From NCBI GenBank assembly GCA_021323865.1, contig JAJPKF010000014.1:1-64000 (forward strand): a stretch of DNA of 64,000 nucleotides, given 5' to 3'. This document shows, in pieces, positions 48,546 to 57,129 of this stretch (within the stretch, counting starts at the first letter, position 1; every line of letters begins with the position of its first letter). The DNA comes from Pseudomonadota bacterium (lineage in GTDB: Bacteria > Chloroflexota > UBA5177 > JAJPKF01). The position numbers were made by a program, and so were the translations under genes. The notes under the pieces were generated by a model. The model was not told the DNA's origin and did no database searches. It saw nothing but the letters and a program-made list of their open reading frames with translations.

Positions 48546-49196
48546 CTACCGGTGCCGCGAGGCGTTTGCCGGCTCGGATGAAGGACCCACGTGTTCGTTC
48601 AGCCACTCCAGCAATGGCTGGGCGCTTCTGAAGGTTTGCACCACTCGGCGCTCGGCCTCAGGTGTGGAGAGCCAGCGGCCCGCCGGCCAGGATCCCATGG
48701 CCACGATGCCCCGGTAGCGGAGCAGCTCGACCCGCTCGTGGTCCTTGGGGTAGCCCCTGGGCGCGCTCTTCAGTGCATCGGAACCATACACCTCAGCGTC
48801 CGTGGCTCTCAATCGATTGACGATCTCCTGGAGCCGCCGTCCCGGCGCTCCAACGACCGCCTCCCGATAGCGCTCGAGCTGATCCGGCGCCATGTGGTAC
48901 ATTCCGCCACCGGCCGCCAGCCGCTCCGCCGAAAGACTCACGTACATGCTGCCCACGGTTGCCGCGATCGATGTCTTGTAGGGCGACTTGTCGGCGCTGA
49001 AGCGGATGTCCCGATAGGGGCGGAACAGGCGCGCCTCGCCGAATTCCTCCGTCAGGTCCGCGAGCAGCGCCTCCATCGGCGACTTCACGTCGCGCTCGTA
49101 TACGTCCTTATGCGCGAGCCAGTAGGTCTTGGAGTTATCGGCCTCCAGGCCTTCGAAGAACTCAATTGCGGTTGGCGGCCAGCCGTCAAACATCAT
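48546..49196 (-). CDS. DUF2461 family protein
   Basis: A 216-residue cytoplasmic protein with DUF2461 features: FEGLEADNSKTYWLAHKDVYE at the start, LFRPYRDIRFSADKSPYKTSI and GGGMYHMAPDQLERYR. Present in many bacteria and fungi; no activity is established. It starts at ATG 49196 and is upstream of nothing obviously linked; the VOC gene before it is on the same strand, 48 nt away. Confidence 0.88.
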   Translation of the reverse strand: MMFDGWPPTAIEFFEGLEADNSKTYWLAHKDVYERDVKSPMEALLADLTEEFGEARLFRPYRDIRFSADKSPYKTSIAATVGSMYVSLSAERLAAGGGMYHMAPDQLERYREAVVGAPGRRLQEIVNRLRATDAEVYGSDALKSAPRGYPKDHERVELLRYRGIVAMGSWPAGRWLSTPEAERRVVQTFRSAQPLLEWLNEHVGPSSEPANASRHR

Positions 49197-49244
49197 CGCA
49201 TCACGCTAACGTACCAGCGGTTCCCGGCGCCTCAATCTGCACCG

Positions 49245-49697
49245 TTACCACGGATCCGGTATACCTGCGGTTCCGTCCTGCTCGTGGAACGTCACCGTGT
49301 CCAGCTCAGGCATGCGGCTAGTCATGATCCCGAGCGCCCAGCAGAGGCAGAACGGGTGACCAGCCGGATCGGCATAGACCTGGAACTGTTCGGCTGCATT
49401 GGGGTCCTCTGCCGGTTGGAGCAGCCGGGCCCCGAGAGCGATGGCCTTGTCGTGGGCAGACGGGAGATCGTCGACCCAGATGTCGAGGTGGATCTGCTGG
49501 GGTGTGCCGTTCGGCCACTTGGGTGCGACGTGGTTGGGCGCGAGCTGGAACCCCATCCGCCACTCGCCGTCGACGAGCAGGCTGTGCCAGTCGTCCTCGG
49601 CCTCGACCGTTCCGTCAAGCAGCCCCGCCCAGAAGCGGCTCTCTGCCTCCAGGTCAGGGGCGGCGTCGAACACCACAATCTGCCTTTTGATCTTCAT
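49245..49697 (-). CDS. VOC-family (glyoxalase_6-like) protein
   Basis: A 150-residue VOC protein: FDAAPDLEAESRFWAGLLDG, then PQQIHLDIWVDDLPSAHDKAIALGARLL and VYADPAGHPFCLCW, which marks the Glyoxalase_6 group. Its substrate cannot be told. Two cysteines (FCLCW) are near the end. Confidence 0.85.
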   Translation of the reverse strand: MKIKRQIVVFDAAPDLEAESRFWAGLLDGTVEAEDDWHSLLVDGEWRMGFQLAPNHVAPKWPNGTPQQIHLDIWVDDLPSAHDKAIALGARLLQPAEDPNAAEQFQVYADPAGHPFCLCWALGIMTSRMPELDTVTFHEQDGTAGIPDPW

Positions 49698-49849
49698 GTC
49701 TCACTCCGGGAAGCGGAGGTAGTTTCCGTGCCGGCGCAGGATTCGGCGGGAACGGATTCTGGACGTCTCGGCTCCGCCGGCCGCCAAGGAAATACAGCGA
49801 GTCGTCCCGCCGCAGCGTCACATGCTTCCGTAGCAGGCCGTCGGCCGCC

Positions 49850-50239
49850 TCAGTCTGTGCCCTTCATGTGCACGATGCGCCCGTCACGCAGGGTGAAAAT
49901 CAATCCGGCGGTTGGCCGCGGAGTGCGGGAGCCGTCGGGACGCACGTCCTCAAAGTCGGGACCATGAGCGATCATGAAGACGCGGTCGCCCTCTTGTCTT
50001 GCCTCCAGCCGGGTCACCCGTCGGCCCTGGGCCAGGCCGTTGCGCAGGAATCCCAGCACCTCTGTGGGCGTACGACAGATCTGACCGGGGTAGCGGCCCT
50101 CCCACACCACCTCTTCGTCGAGGATGTCGGCGATTGGCCCCGGGTCGCCGGTCTTGACCGCTCCCGACCAGGCGCTCAGTACGAGGGTCAGATTGCTGAA
50201 CCCTTCAGTCGCGAGGTTGTACGGAGTTGAATCGTTCAC
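49850..50239 (-). CDS. NTF2-like (SnoaL) domain protein
   Basis: A cone-shaped NTF2-like fold of about 129 residues: LTLVLSAWSGAVKTGDPGPIADILDEEVVWEGRYP at the start, ending with a beta-rich LIFTLRDGRIVHMKGTD. The family includes small-molecule isomerases and ligand-binding proteins; no catalytic pair can be assigned here. GTG 50239 is the assumed start; a GTG at 50302 would add 21 residues. Confidence 0.75.
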   Translation of the reverse strand: MNDSTPYNLATEGFSNLTLVLSAWSGAVKTGDPGPIADILDEEVVWEGRYPGQICRTPTEVLGFLRNGLAQGRRVTRLEARQEGDRVFMIAHGPDFEDVRPDGSRTPRPTAGLIFTLRDGRIVHMKGTD

Positions 50240-50400
50240 CTGCGGATCTCGCAAACGGCTGAACTCGCTTCTGTTCCAATCGGTTCTGCGTCCCTGAGGC
50301 ACGAAAGCAGAGCCAAGGACTTCGATGTGCTCAGGTACCTAACAATACACGGGGTTATGGCCCGAAGGCTGACGTGATGCCCCTCTAGACATACCCGTTG

Positions 50401-50413
50401 CAGGGAATCCCTG
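50401..50413. promoter_or_regulatory. Inverted repeat CAGGGA-A-TCCCTG upstream of the PQQ protein
   Basis: A perfect 6-bp palindrome around one base, 111 nt before the PQQ-repeat gene. It may be an operator; the binding protein is unknown. Confidence 0.25.
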
Positions 50414-50462
50414 AGTGTCAACCACAACGAAAGATTGCCGCACATCTTGTACTCTTAGCCGA

Positions 50463-50483
50463 GGGTCAGATTCCTACTGACCC
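50463..50483 (+). other. 7-bp hairpin in the leader of the PQQ protein
   Basis: GGGTCAG-ATTCCTA-CTGACCC forms a perfect 7-bp stem with a 7-nt loop, 40 nt before the start codon. There is no T-tract, so it is unlikely to be a terminator. It could be an mRNA leader stem. Confidence 0.3.
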
Positions 50484-50523
50484 GCTCGCGCCGGCCTCGA
50501 AACTTCGGCTCTGGGAGAGTCAC

Positions 50524-51777
50524 ATGCGATTCGGATCACGGGCGCCCGTTTTCTTCGCTGCCGTCGCAATCGCCGGGTGTTTGTCGCTCCCGGACCCGAG
50601 AGCCCTTGCCGGCCAGATCGGGCGGGTGATCGGAGCGCCGCTCTGCCGGCCGGCTTCGACCCCTGCTTCCAGCTCGTCAGCCTCCTGTGAGTCGGGACGG
50701 AGCGCGGGGGCTGGCTCGAGAAGAATGGTCGTCTACGTCGGCTCGGCCGACCACCGGCTGTACGCCCTCGATGCCACGAACGGTAACAAGCTTTGGAGTT
50801 ACAAAGCCGGCGGGCCCATCCGTTCGAAGCCAGTCCTCGCCAATGGCAACGTCTACTTCACCTCGGGCAGGTCCGTATATGCGCTCAGTGCCGGGAGCGG
50901 CGTTTTCCTGTGGCGTTCTCGCATGGGCCATGTGATCAACGGGTCCCCAGCCACGAACGGCACGCGGGTATTCGTCGATTCCGGCCTATGCTGCGCCACC
51001 GGCGTGCTTTACGCCCTCAACGCCCGAAACGGAAAGAAGGTGTGGACGCGTGTCGTCGGTGACGGCTTCTCGTCACCGGCCTGCTGCTTCTACTCGCGGG
51101 CATTCCGGCATGGCCTGCTCTTCGTCGGCTACCGAGACGGCAAAGTGGCGGCCGTACAGAGCCGCACGGGGCGGGTCGTCTGGTCGTTCAATGCCGGCGG
51201 CGACGTTCAGGCCGCTCCTCGGTTGAAGGATGGGGTGGTTTACCTCGGGTCGGGGAACGGAAAGGTTTACGCCCTCGACGCGACCACCGGAAGGAAGAAG
51301 TGGAGCTTTCACATCCTGGGGGACACCTCGGTGGAGACGACGCCGCTGGTCAAAAATGGAGTGGCATACGTCGGCGCATGCGACAGCCATGTGTACGCGT
51401 TGAACGCGCGTAGCGGCAGCCAGATCTGGGCGTACGCGACGGACGGATGTGTGCCGACGGCGCCAGCGGCGGGTGCAAACGACGTGTTCGTCGGCTGTCA
51501 GAGCGGAAGCGAGCTGCCGCACTGCTTCTCCGTCTACGCAATCAACCGATCTACCGGACGGAAGGCCTGGACCCATGCAACTGGCGGGTCGGTCTCGTCG
51601 TCTCCAGCTCTGGCGAACGGCGTGGTATATGTCGGATCGGACGACCACAGCATCTATGCTCTGAGAAGCTCGACCGGAGCTGTGGTCTGGCGGTTCAGAA
51701 CCCAGGGCGGCGTCGCCTCCTCGCCGGTCCTCGCCGTCTGCGGTGGGTCAAAGCGGGGCCGCTGCCGCAGGGCCTGA
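50524..51777 (+). CDS. PQQ-like beta-propeller lipoprotein
   Basis: A 417-residue exported protein with a signal peptide ending in a lipobox-like AIAGC, probably making it a lipoprotein. The mature part has about 7-8 PQQ-type repeats, e.g. YVGSADHRLYALDATNGNKLW, YLGSGNGKVYALDATTGRKKW and YVGSDDHSIYALRSSTGAVVW, forming a beta-propeller. Catalytic residues of PQQ dehydrogenases are not visible, so a binding or scaffold role (BamB-like) is likelier. ATG 50524 has GGGAGAG about 6 nt upstream. Extra cysteines (CC at about 158) may form disulfides. Confidence 0.9.
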   Translation: MRFGSRAPVFFAAVAIAGCLSLPDPRALAGQIGRVIGAPLCRPASTPASSSSASCESGRSAGAGSRRMVVYVGSADHRLYALDATNGNKLWSYKAGGPIRSKPVLANGNVYFTSGRSVYALSAGSGVFLWRSRMGHVINGSPATNGTRVFVDSGLCCATGVLYALNARNGKKVWTRVVGDGFSSPACCFYSRAFRHGLLFVGYRDGKVAAVQSRTGRVVWSFNAGGDVQAAPRLKDGVVYLGSGNGKVYALDATTGRKKWSFHILGDTSVETTPLVKNGVAYVGACDSHVYALNARSGSQIWAYATDGCVPTAPAAGANDVFVGCQSGSELPHCFSVYAINRSTGRKAWTHATGGSVSSSPALANGVVYVGSDDHSIYALRSSTGAVVWRFRTQGGVASSPVLAVCGGSKRGRCRRA

Positions 51778-51956
51778 CGGAATCGCATACCCGTCGGTAG
51801 TGTAGACCTGGCTGTATCAGAGATCCGGTTGTCATGTCTGACCTTCCTTTGGATAACCCCGGGGCAGTCAGCCGGCTTCCGGCCGCCACTCTCGTCCTGC
51901 TGCAACCATGGTGCGGATCAACGGCCGCGGCAAAGCGGCGGAGCCCAGTAGAGGCC

Positions 51957-52544
51957 ATGACAACCAACGACCGGCCCTGGCTACGCGAGCCGGATGAGGA
52001 AATTCGGATCGTTCCGTATGACCCGAGCTGGCCGTTACGGTTTCAGCAGCAGCGGGAGGCGCTACGCGGGGCGGCCGCCGAATGGATCGTCGACGACGAG
52101 ATCCATCACATCGGATCGACGGCGGTTCCCGGCCTGGAAGCCAAGCCGACAGTCGACATCATGGTGGGCGTCATCTCTCTTGAAGCGTCTCGGCCGATGA
52201 TCGAACGGCTGACGGGTCGAGGATGGCAGTATGCCCCGTATCGGACGGAGGTGATGGACTGGTTCTGCCGCCCATCCTTCTCGCATCGGGAGCATCATCT
52301 TCATGCGATTCCGGTGAAGTCACCGATATTCCGCGAGCGGCTGGCCTTCCGCGATGCCTTGCGGGCCGACGCAGAGCTGCGTGGGAGATACGTCGGTCTC
52401 AAGCGTGATCTCGCCCGACGATTTCCGAATGACCGGGAAGCCTACACCGATGGCAAGAGCTCCTTCGTGGTCGCCACACTGATCGATCTGGGTGTCCGGC
52501 CAAGCGTCGCCTCGCAGGCTGGGGGGAGCCGGGAAGCGCTTTAG
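51957..52544 (+). CDS. GrpB/UPF0157-family nucleotidyltransferase-like protein
   Basis: A 195-residue GrpB family protein: IRIVPYDPSWPLRFQQQREAL, then HHIGSTAVPGLEAKPTVDIMVGV, whose Gly-Ser-Thr and Asp pair look like a nucleotidyltransferase fold, and SHREHHLHAIPVKSP, with a histidine cluster. Function is unknown. ATG 51957 is preceded by AGAGG and sits where the family begins; the longer open frame (from 51834) has no family match. Confidence 0.88.
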   Translation: MTTNDRPWLREPDEEIRIVPYDPSWPLRFQQQREALRGAAAEWIVDDEIHHIGSTAVPGLEAKPTVDIMVGVISLEASRPMIERLTGRGWQYAPYRTEVMDWFCRPSFSHREHHLHAIPVKSPIFRERLAFRDALRADAELRGRYVGLKRDLARRFPNDREAYTDGKSSFVVATLIDLGVRPSVASQAGGSREAL

Positions 52545-53228
52545 CACGCCGACGAGCTAGCGCGTCGCATCGTGTGGACGCCGGTCGATTCGGCCTTGCG
52601 GCTGCCTCACCTCGCGGAAGGTCCTCCGGATGCTTCCTTGACCAACGTTGAGAAGTGGACTGGATAAGACTGATGCCAACGGTGGTACCAAAGGTTCGAC
52701 CAATACGAGGCGGGACGCAATTCATCACTCGGCCCGAGCGATCCTGAGCAGCTTGTGGGGCGCGCCATTTGACGGCACAAGCCACAGGTGCTAAAGGCAG
52801 CCGGGATCGTCAGATTTCGCTGCGAACAGACGCGAAAGGGCTCTGCGTTCGCGCTCGAGATGCCTTCGTCCCGTCGTCGGTCAGGTTTGCGACCACCTCC
52901 GGTTCCGCGATGTCCAGGAAGACCAACCCGTCTTCGGAACCGGCCCCGGAAACCCCAACCCGGTTCGCATGAATTCCCGCTGCTGCCTGCCGACTACACC
53001 GAACGTGATGCTGCCGCGCCCTCCCGTTCTCGTCACCTCGACGCCGGGAAGGCACGACAGTGGCTGGTATCGCACGGAGTCGCCACGCTTCTCCATGACG
53101 ATCCCGCTCCTTTGGGACGTGAACGCTCGGTCCACGGGGACCTCTTGCGGTACTCACCGGTTGTTGAGAACAAAATGCCACCGAAGAGGAGAATTCTTCG
53201 GCGCTACATTCGGCTGCAGTATGGGCTC
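52545..53228. other. 684-nt stretch without an intact gene; possible decayed ORF
   Basis: Frames run on both strands, but none has a convincing start or domain. On the minus strand, residues in two frames read as if protein-like (ITFGVVGRQQREFMR, then in another frame EDGLVFLDIAEPEVVANLTDDG), which would fit a frameshifted remnant between about 52830 and 53100. It lies immediately downstream of the tRNA-Ser(GCU) gene in the tRNA's own direction. Confidence 0.3.
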
Positions 53229-53320
53229 TGGCGGAGAGGGAGGGATTCGAACCCTCGAAGGAGGTTACCCCCCTTAGCGGTTTAGCAAACCGCCGCACTA
53301 GGCCTCTATGCGACCTCTCC
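53229..53320 (-). tRNA. tRNA-Ser (anticodon GCU)
   Basis: A 92-nt class II tRNA including encoded CCA. The acceptor stem pairs GGAGAGG with CCTCTCC, the discriminator is G (53232), CCA is at 53231-53229. The anticodon loop TTTGCTAAA puts GCT at 53286-53284. It has the long variable arm of tRNA-Ser and a T loop of TTCGAAT. It reads AGC/AGU serine codons. Confidence 0.95.
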
Positions 53321-53419
53321 CCGGTTACTGCTTAAGCATATCGAGAACGTCTGAGGAGCGTCCAAACAGCACCCTACCTGAGGGCGCTCCAATGCTGAGC
53401 CGTCTCGGGCGGCACCCGG

Positions 53420-53887
53420 CTAGGAGCCGGTTTCGCGGGATGCCTGGCGCTTGAGCAGATCGCGCGTGATCTCCACGTGACCGAGATGCTGGGCCACCTC
53501 CTCGAGGACATGGTCGAGGACGGAGCCGTTGTTGACGTAGGGCAGCCTCGCGGGCCGCTTGCTCACGGGGTCTCGGAGGTCGCGACCGGCCACGTCGACG
53601 CGCAGCTGAGCTTTGGCCCGGCCGGCTCGCTCCACCAGATCGGCCACGTGGCCCGTGGCCAGGAATTCGGCCGGCCGGTCGCGGACGATCGAGCGGCCCG
53701 CGATCACCTCCCCGCCCCAGTACTCCATGACGCCCAGGCAGTGGGTGAGGATGGCGAAGCAGCTGTTGGCCCCGGGCAGGTCGGGGCGCCGGTTGGCCAG
53801 CTCGTCGCCCAGGTCTTCCAGGATGGCGCTCAGCCCGTCGATGGCCCGCTCGATGAACTCCAGCAGATCGTCCCGCAGTTGATCCAT
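53420..53887 (-). CDS. DinB-family protein
   Basis: A 155-residue four-helix-bundle protein of the DinB superfamily. A first helix pair is followed by FAILTHCLGVMEYWGGEVIAG (His as first metal ligand), and the last helix has HVLEEVAQHLGHVEITRDLL, carrying the second and third histidines. Family members include thiol transferases that use mycothiol or bacillithiol, but many are uncharacterised. Single gene after tRNA-Ser. Confidence 0.82.
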   Translation of the reverse strand: MDQLRDDLLEFIERAIDGLSAILEDLGDELANRRPDLPGANSCFAILTHCLGVMEYWGGEVIAGRSIVRDRPAEFLATGHVADLVERAGRAKAQLRVDVAGRDLRDPVSKRPARLPYVNNGSVLDHVLEEVAQHLGHVEITRDLLKRQASRETGS

Positions 53888-54336
53888 ACGTCATTGTGCC
53901 GCCTGCCGTTGCGCCGCTTGCCGTCGCGCTCCTCGCCTCGCGGCCCGTGTATGAAACACGATCGGGCCACCCTGCACGGAGCAGGCGTTGCCGGCCTTGG
54001 TGCCCTCCGGTGTTTCCGCTCCAGCCGCCCTTCTACCGTCCGCTCCCCCGGGCCGCGCCGGCCTCCTGTCAGCCTGTCGTGCCCCTGCCGCTGAGGCCGG
54101 CTGCAAAGCCTCCTCGTCCAGTCCCGCCGCGGCTGTCATCCGCGGCCTTGCCTCAATCGTTCAAACTCAAGCCCATCCCTCACCTCGGCCATCCCTCCAC
54201 AGGCTGGCCCGGGCATTGAGCGATACACCGGTGAGCTGAAAAGGCTCCCTTGGCCCGGCCGCGTCAACATGGCGTCGTAGGCGATCGTTTCATGCGGCTG
54301 TCATGTACGCTCCGTAGACTTGAGGGACTGGACGAA
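53888..54336. other. 449-nt gap without a supported gene
   Basis: Only Ala/Arg/Pro-rich low-complexity frames are present. An ORF of 82 codons on the minus strand ends 3 nt before the DinB gene but has unnatural composition and no ribosome site. The promoter of the sugar-binding protein is probably in the last part. Confidence 0.4.
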
Positions 54337-55506
54337 ATGGACGCCGGGAATATCACGGGTCGGGCTCTCCACAGGCAGCGTGGTCGCGGCAGCATCTTTC
54401 TGAGGTTCTCTGCCCTGAGCCGGCGTATGGCGGCAGCTTGTCGAGACCCGCTTCCGGTGGCGCTGACTGCTGCATTGGTGATTGCGCTGGTCGCGGGCCA
54501 CTCATGGGCCTCGGCGGCCTCGAGCACATCGGGAAGCGTGGGGCTGCTCCTGCCCAGCACCAAGAGCGCTCGATGGGCGCAGAACGCCGCCTACTTCGTT
54601 CGCCGCCTGCATACCGACGCACCCACCGCAAACGTGGTGGTTCTGGGCAGTGACGGCAAGCAATCGACCCAGCTCAGCCAGGCCACGACCGCCATCAAGA
54701 GCGGCGCCAAGGTGCTGGTCGTGGCGCCCATCAACGCTCGGGCCGCTGCGCGCATCATCACCAAGGCCCATCACAGCCATGTCCAGGTCATCGGCTATGA
54801 CCGTCCGATCAAGGGCAACAAGCTGGATCTGTACACCGGCTTCGATCAGACCTATGCCGGCCGGTTGGAAGGTCGCTCGATCCTGAACCACGTGCGCAAG
54901 CATGGGCGCCTGGTCTTCATCAACGGGCCTATCGACGACGACCTGGCCCGCGCCGAGTTCGACGGCTATTATGCGCACACACTGCAGGCCAAGATCCGTC
55001 ACCACGCCTACATCAGCATCGGGACGTATTGGACGAACACTTGGTCGACGACCGATGCTCGGTGGGATATGGTGGATGCCCTCTTTCGAGACCGAAACCG
55101 GGTGCAGGGTGTTCTGTCGGGCGATGACGTGCTCTCTCAGGGCGTGATCAAGGCATTACGCGATGTGCACTACAAACGGCGGGTCTGGATCACCGGGGCG
55201 GGCGCGACGCTGGCCGGTCTGCGCAGCATCATCCGTGGCCAGCAGGGCATGACCGTTTACGAGCCCGGGTATCTCGAGGCCAGTGCCGCCGCGGATGCCG
55301 CCTCCTCCCTGCTCGCCGGAAAGCCGCTGCCCTCGAACTTCGACAGCACAGTCGACGTCGGCTACGGCAAGGTGCGGGCGGCGATCTTCGATCCCATTGC
55401 CGTGACGCGCTCCTCGATCAAATCGACGGTGATCAAGGACAAGTTCATGTCGCAGCGGGCGCTGTGCAAAGGCATTCAGAAGCTGTGCCGGAAGTACCAC
55501 ATCTAG
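54337..55506 (+). CDS. Periplasmic sugar-binding (RbsB/XylF-like) protein without transporter
   Basis: A type I periplasmic-binding protein. After a hydrophobic signal region (PVALTAALVIALVAGHSWASA) comes VGLLLPSTKSARWAQNAAYFVRR, then ATTAIKSGAKVLVVAPINARA, VIGYDRPI, GVLSGDDVLSQGVIKAL and the late ligand residues, as in XylF (D-xylose). ATG 54337 and ATG 54427 are both possible starts; the second puts the signal peptide nearer the N-terminus. A C-terminal cysteine pair (CKGIQKLC) may form a disulfide. No ABC permease or ATPase lies nearby, so it would need a distant transporter or serve as a sensor. Confidence 0.85.
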   Translation: MDAGNITGRALHRQRGRGSIFLRFSALSRRMAAACRDPLPVALTAALVIALVAGHSWASAASSTSGSVGLLLPSTKSARWAQNAAYFVRRLHTDAPTANVVVLGSDGKQSTQLSQATTAIKSGAKVLVVAPINARAAARIITKAHHSHVQVIGYDRPIKGNKLDLYTGFDQTYAGRLEGRSILNHVRKHGRLVFINGPIDDDLARAEFDGYYAHTLQAKIRHHAYISIGTYWTNTWSTTDARWDMVDALFRDRNRVQGVLSGDDVLSQGVIKALRDVHYKRRVWITGAGATLAGLRSIIRGQQGMTVYEPGYLEASAAADAASSLLAGKPLPSNFDSTVDVGYGKVRAAIFDPIAVTRSSIKSTVIKDKFMSQRALCKGIQKLCRKYHI

Positions 55507-55679
55507 GCCCGACGAGTCCGACAGAGCCCGTCTGGAGACCATATGCAGATGCGTGGATCGCGGGCGGCTCACGGGATCGACGCTGCTGAGAGGCAGTCGG
55601 TAGCCGGCAACTGGGTCTCGTGATGTGCGTGTCCCAACCGGCCCTGGGCGCCGCCGGCCCTAGAATCTGGGGTGCACTC

Positions 55680-55766
<87 letters not shown>

Positions 55767-55900
55767 AGCACTTCACTACGTTGCTACGCCAAAGTGGCTC
55801 ACTTCGCCAATCGCTGTCAAAGAGGTCTTAGTTGGCGTCTGGTGACTGCCCAGGACTATACAGGGTTCCTGGGTTTGCTGGTCCTGGCTACCCTGGCCTT

Positions 55901-56398
55901 CTAGTTCAGGCTGGGCTGCCTCAGGATGTTCAGCTTCTCGGTCTCGAACTCCTCGTCAGTTAACACCCCCTTCTCACGGAGGGCCGCGAGTCGCTCCAGC
56001 TGACCTATTCGGTCGACTGTCGGTTGGCTCCTCTGGCGCCCCTCGGACTCAGGTTGGGTAGCGGGCTCGAACACGACTACTAGTTGGTCCTTCACGCGCC
56101 AGCTCGCTCGAAAAGGCGTCTTGTGTCCTGGGGTGGCCGACTGAGAGACCATCCGGTATCCCTTTGGGGATAGCTTTGAGACATCCTTCTGGAGCTTCCG
56201 TGCAATTTCGCGTTGGGTCCCACGGTAGGTCCGAACGATTTGGCCACTTGGTCTGCTACCAGGGAGGGTCACCGGACTCTCCGGTTCTTTTCCACTCGCG
56301 TCAGATTCCGAGTCATCGAAGCGCCGATGGCACCTAGTGCAGCTCGAGGTTAAGGACGTTGTTGTTCTGCCGCAGTGCGGGCATGTACGGATCGACAC
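55901..56398 (-). CDS. Zinc-ribbon and SHOCT-domain protein
   Basis: A 165-residue protein. An N-terminal zinc ribbon has CPHCGR (residues 6-9) and CTRCHR (20-23). A central 60-residue beta region (TYRGTQREIARKLQKDVSKL ... FRASWRVKDQLVVVFEP) has no family. The C-terminal SHOCT motif is RIGQLERLAALREKGVLTDEEFETEK. SHOCT domains are found in many oligomerising proteins. The GTG start is at 56398. Base composition looks less GC-rich than its neighbours and it sits next to a tRNA gene, so it may be a recent arrival. The function is not known. Confidence 0.7.
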   Translation of the reverse strand: MSIRTCPHCGRTTTSLTSSCTRCHRRFDDSESDASGKEPESPVTLPGSRPSGQIVRTYRGTQREIARKLQKDVSKLSPKGYRMVSQSATPGHKTPFRASWRVKDQLVVVFEPATQPESEGRQRSQPTVDRIGQLERLAALREKGVLTDEEFETEKLNILRQPSLN

Positions 56399-56561
56399 GG
56401 CATCACCCTAAACGGATTTGCGGCCCGCGGTCAAATCGCTCTGCATCCAGGTGTACCATTCCTGCTCACGGCCCAATTCTCCAGAAGCAAGCACAGAATT
56501 TGCACGCCCTGATGGGTCGCGGAGTAATCTAAACTCTGGGCCGAACGCTAGGAGGAACCTC

Positions 56562-56987
56562 TTGTTCTCCGGACCCCGATCCGTCTTTTCCGGCGCGACG
56601 GTCTTCACCATATTCGCCGCCGTGCTGGCCGCGTTCCTGGTGCGTGACTTTCTCGACGGTCTCGCAAACGTTTTGATCCAGCTGGTCATCAGCCTCTTCC
56701 ACTGGTCCAGCTTCGGCTATGCCGTCGTCGTGATCAACGGTCAGGCGGTGCAACTCGGGGCCGTGTTGAGCCCTGCGATCTCCCTGCTGATCGTGATCGG
56801 GATCGCCTACTGGCTGGCCCACGCGCCGGCGAGTCGCGTGGCAGTCTGGCTGGGCGAATTGACGGAGAGGGAACCGAGCCGCGAGTGCCCTCGCTGCTTG
56901 AGCACCATCTTCGCGGAGGCCACGCGCTGTCCCTTCTGCACCTCAGAGGTTGCGCCGACCGCGGCTGCGGAGATGGGCCGGCCATAG
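56562..56987 (+). CDS. MscL-like small membrane protein with C-terminal zinc ribbon
   Basis: A 141-residue protein. Two membrane regions (about residues 8-45 and 64-86) are followed by RECPRCLSTIFAEATRCPFCTSEV, a CxxC...CxxC ribbon found at the C-terminus of many MscL-type channels. The second helix (LSPAISLLIVIGIAYWLAHAP) fits MscL TM2, but the first lacks the RGN motif, so a divergent homologue is possible. TTG 56562 is chosen because a perfect AGGAGG lies 6 nt upstream; the longer frame is open to 56418 without conserved sequence. A stress-relief channel is inferred. Confidence 0.6.
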   Translation: MFSGPRSVFSGATVFTIFAAVLAAFLVRDFLDGLANVLIQLVISLFHWSSFGYAVVVINGQAVQLGAVLSPAISLLIVIGIAYWLAHAPASRVAVWLGELTEREPSRECPRCLSTIFAEATRCPFCTSEVAPTAAAEMGRP

Positions 56988-57129
56988 ACGCGTAGCGTCC
57001 AAACGGGCCGGGTCAGACCGGCTCCGAGGGCCGATTTGCACCCTCGGCATCACTTCGCTATCATGGCAGCGAGCGGCGTCGCACCATCGGGGAGCGACGG
57101 CGCCGACCCTTGGGGGAGGGAGCCAGTCC

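Noticed and set aside
53891-54139. 82-codon minus-strand frame ending 3 nt before the DinB gene
   Set aside because: Ala/Arg/Gly/Pro-rich low complexity, no Shine-Dalgarno; close spacing is probably chance.
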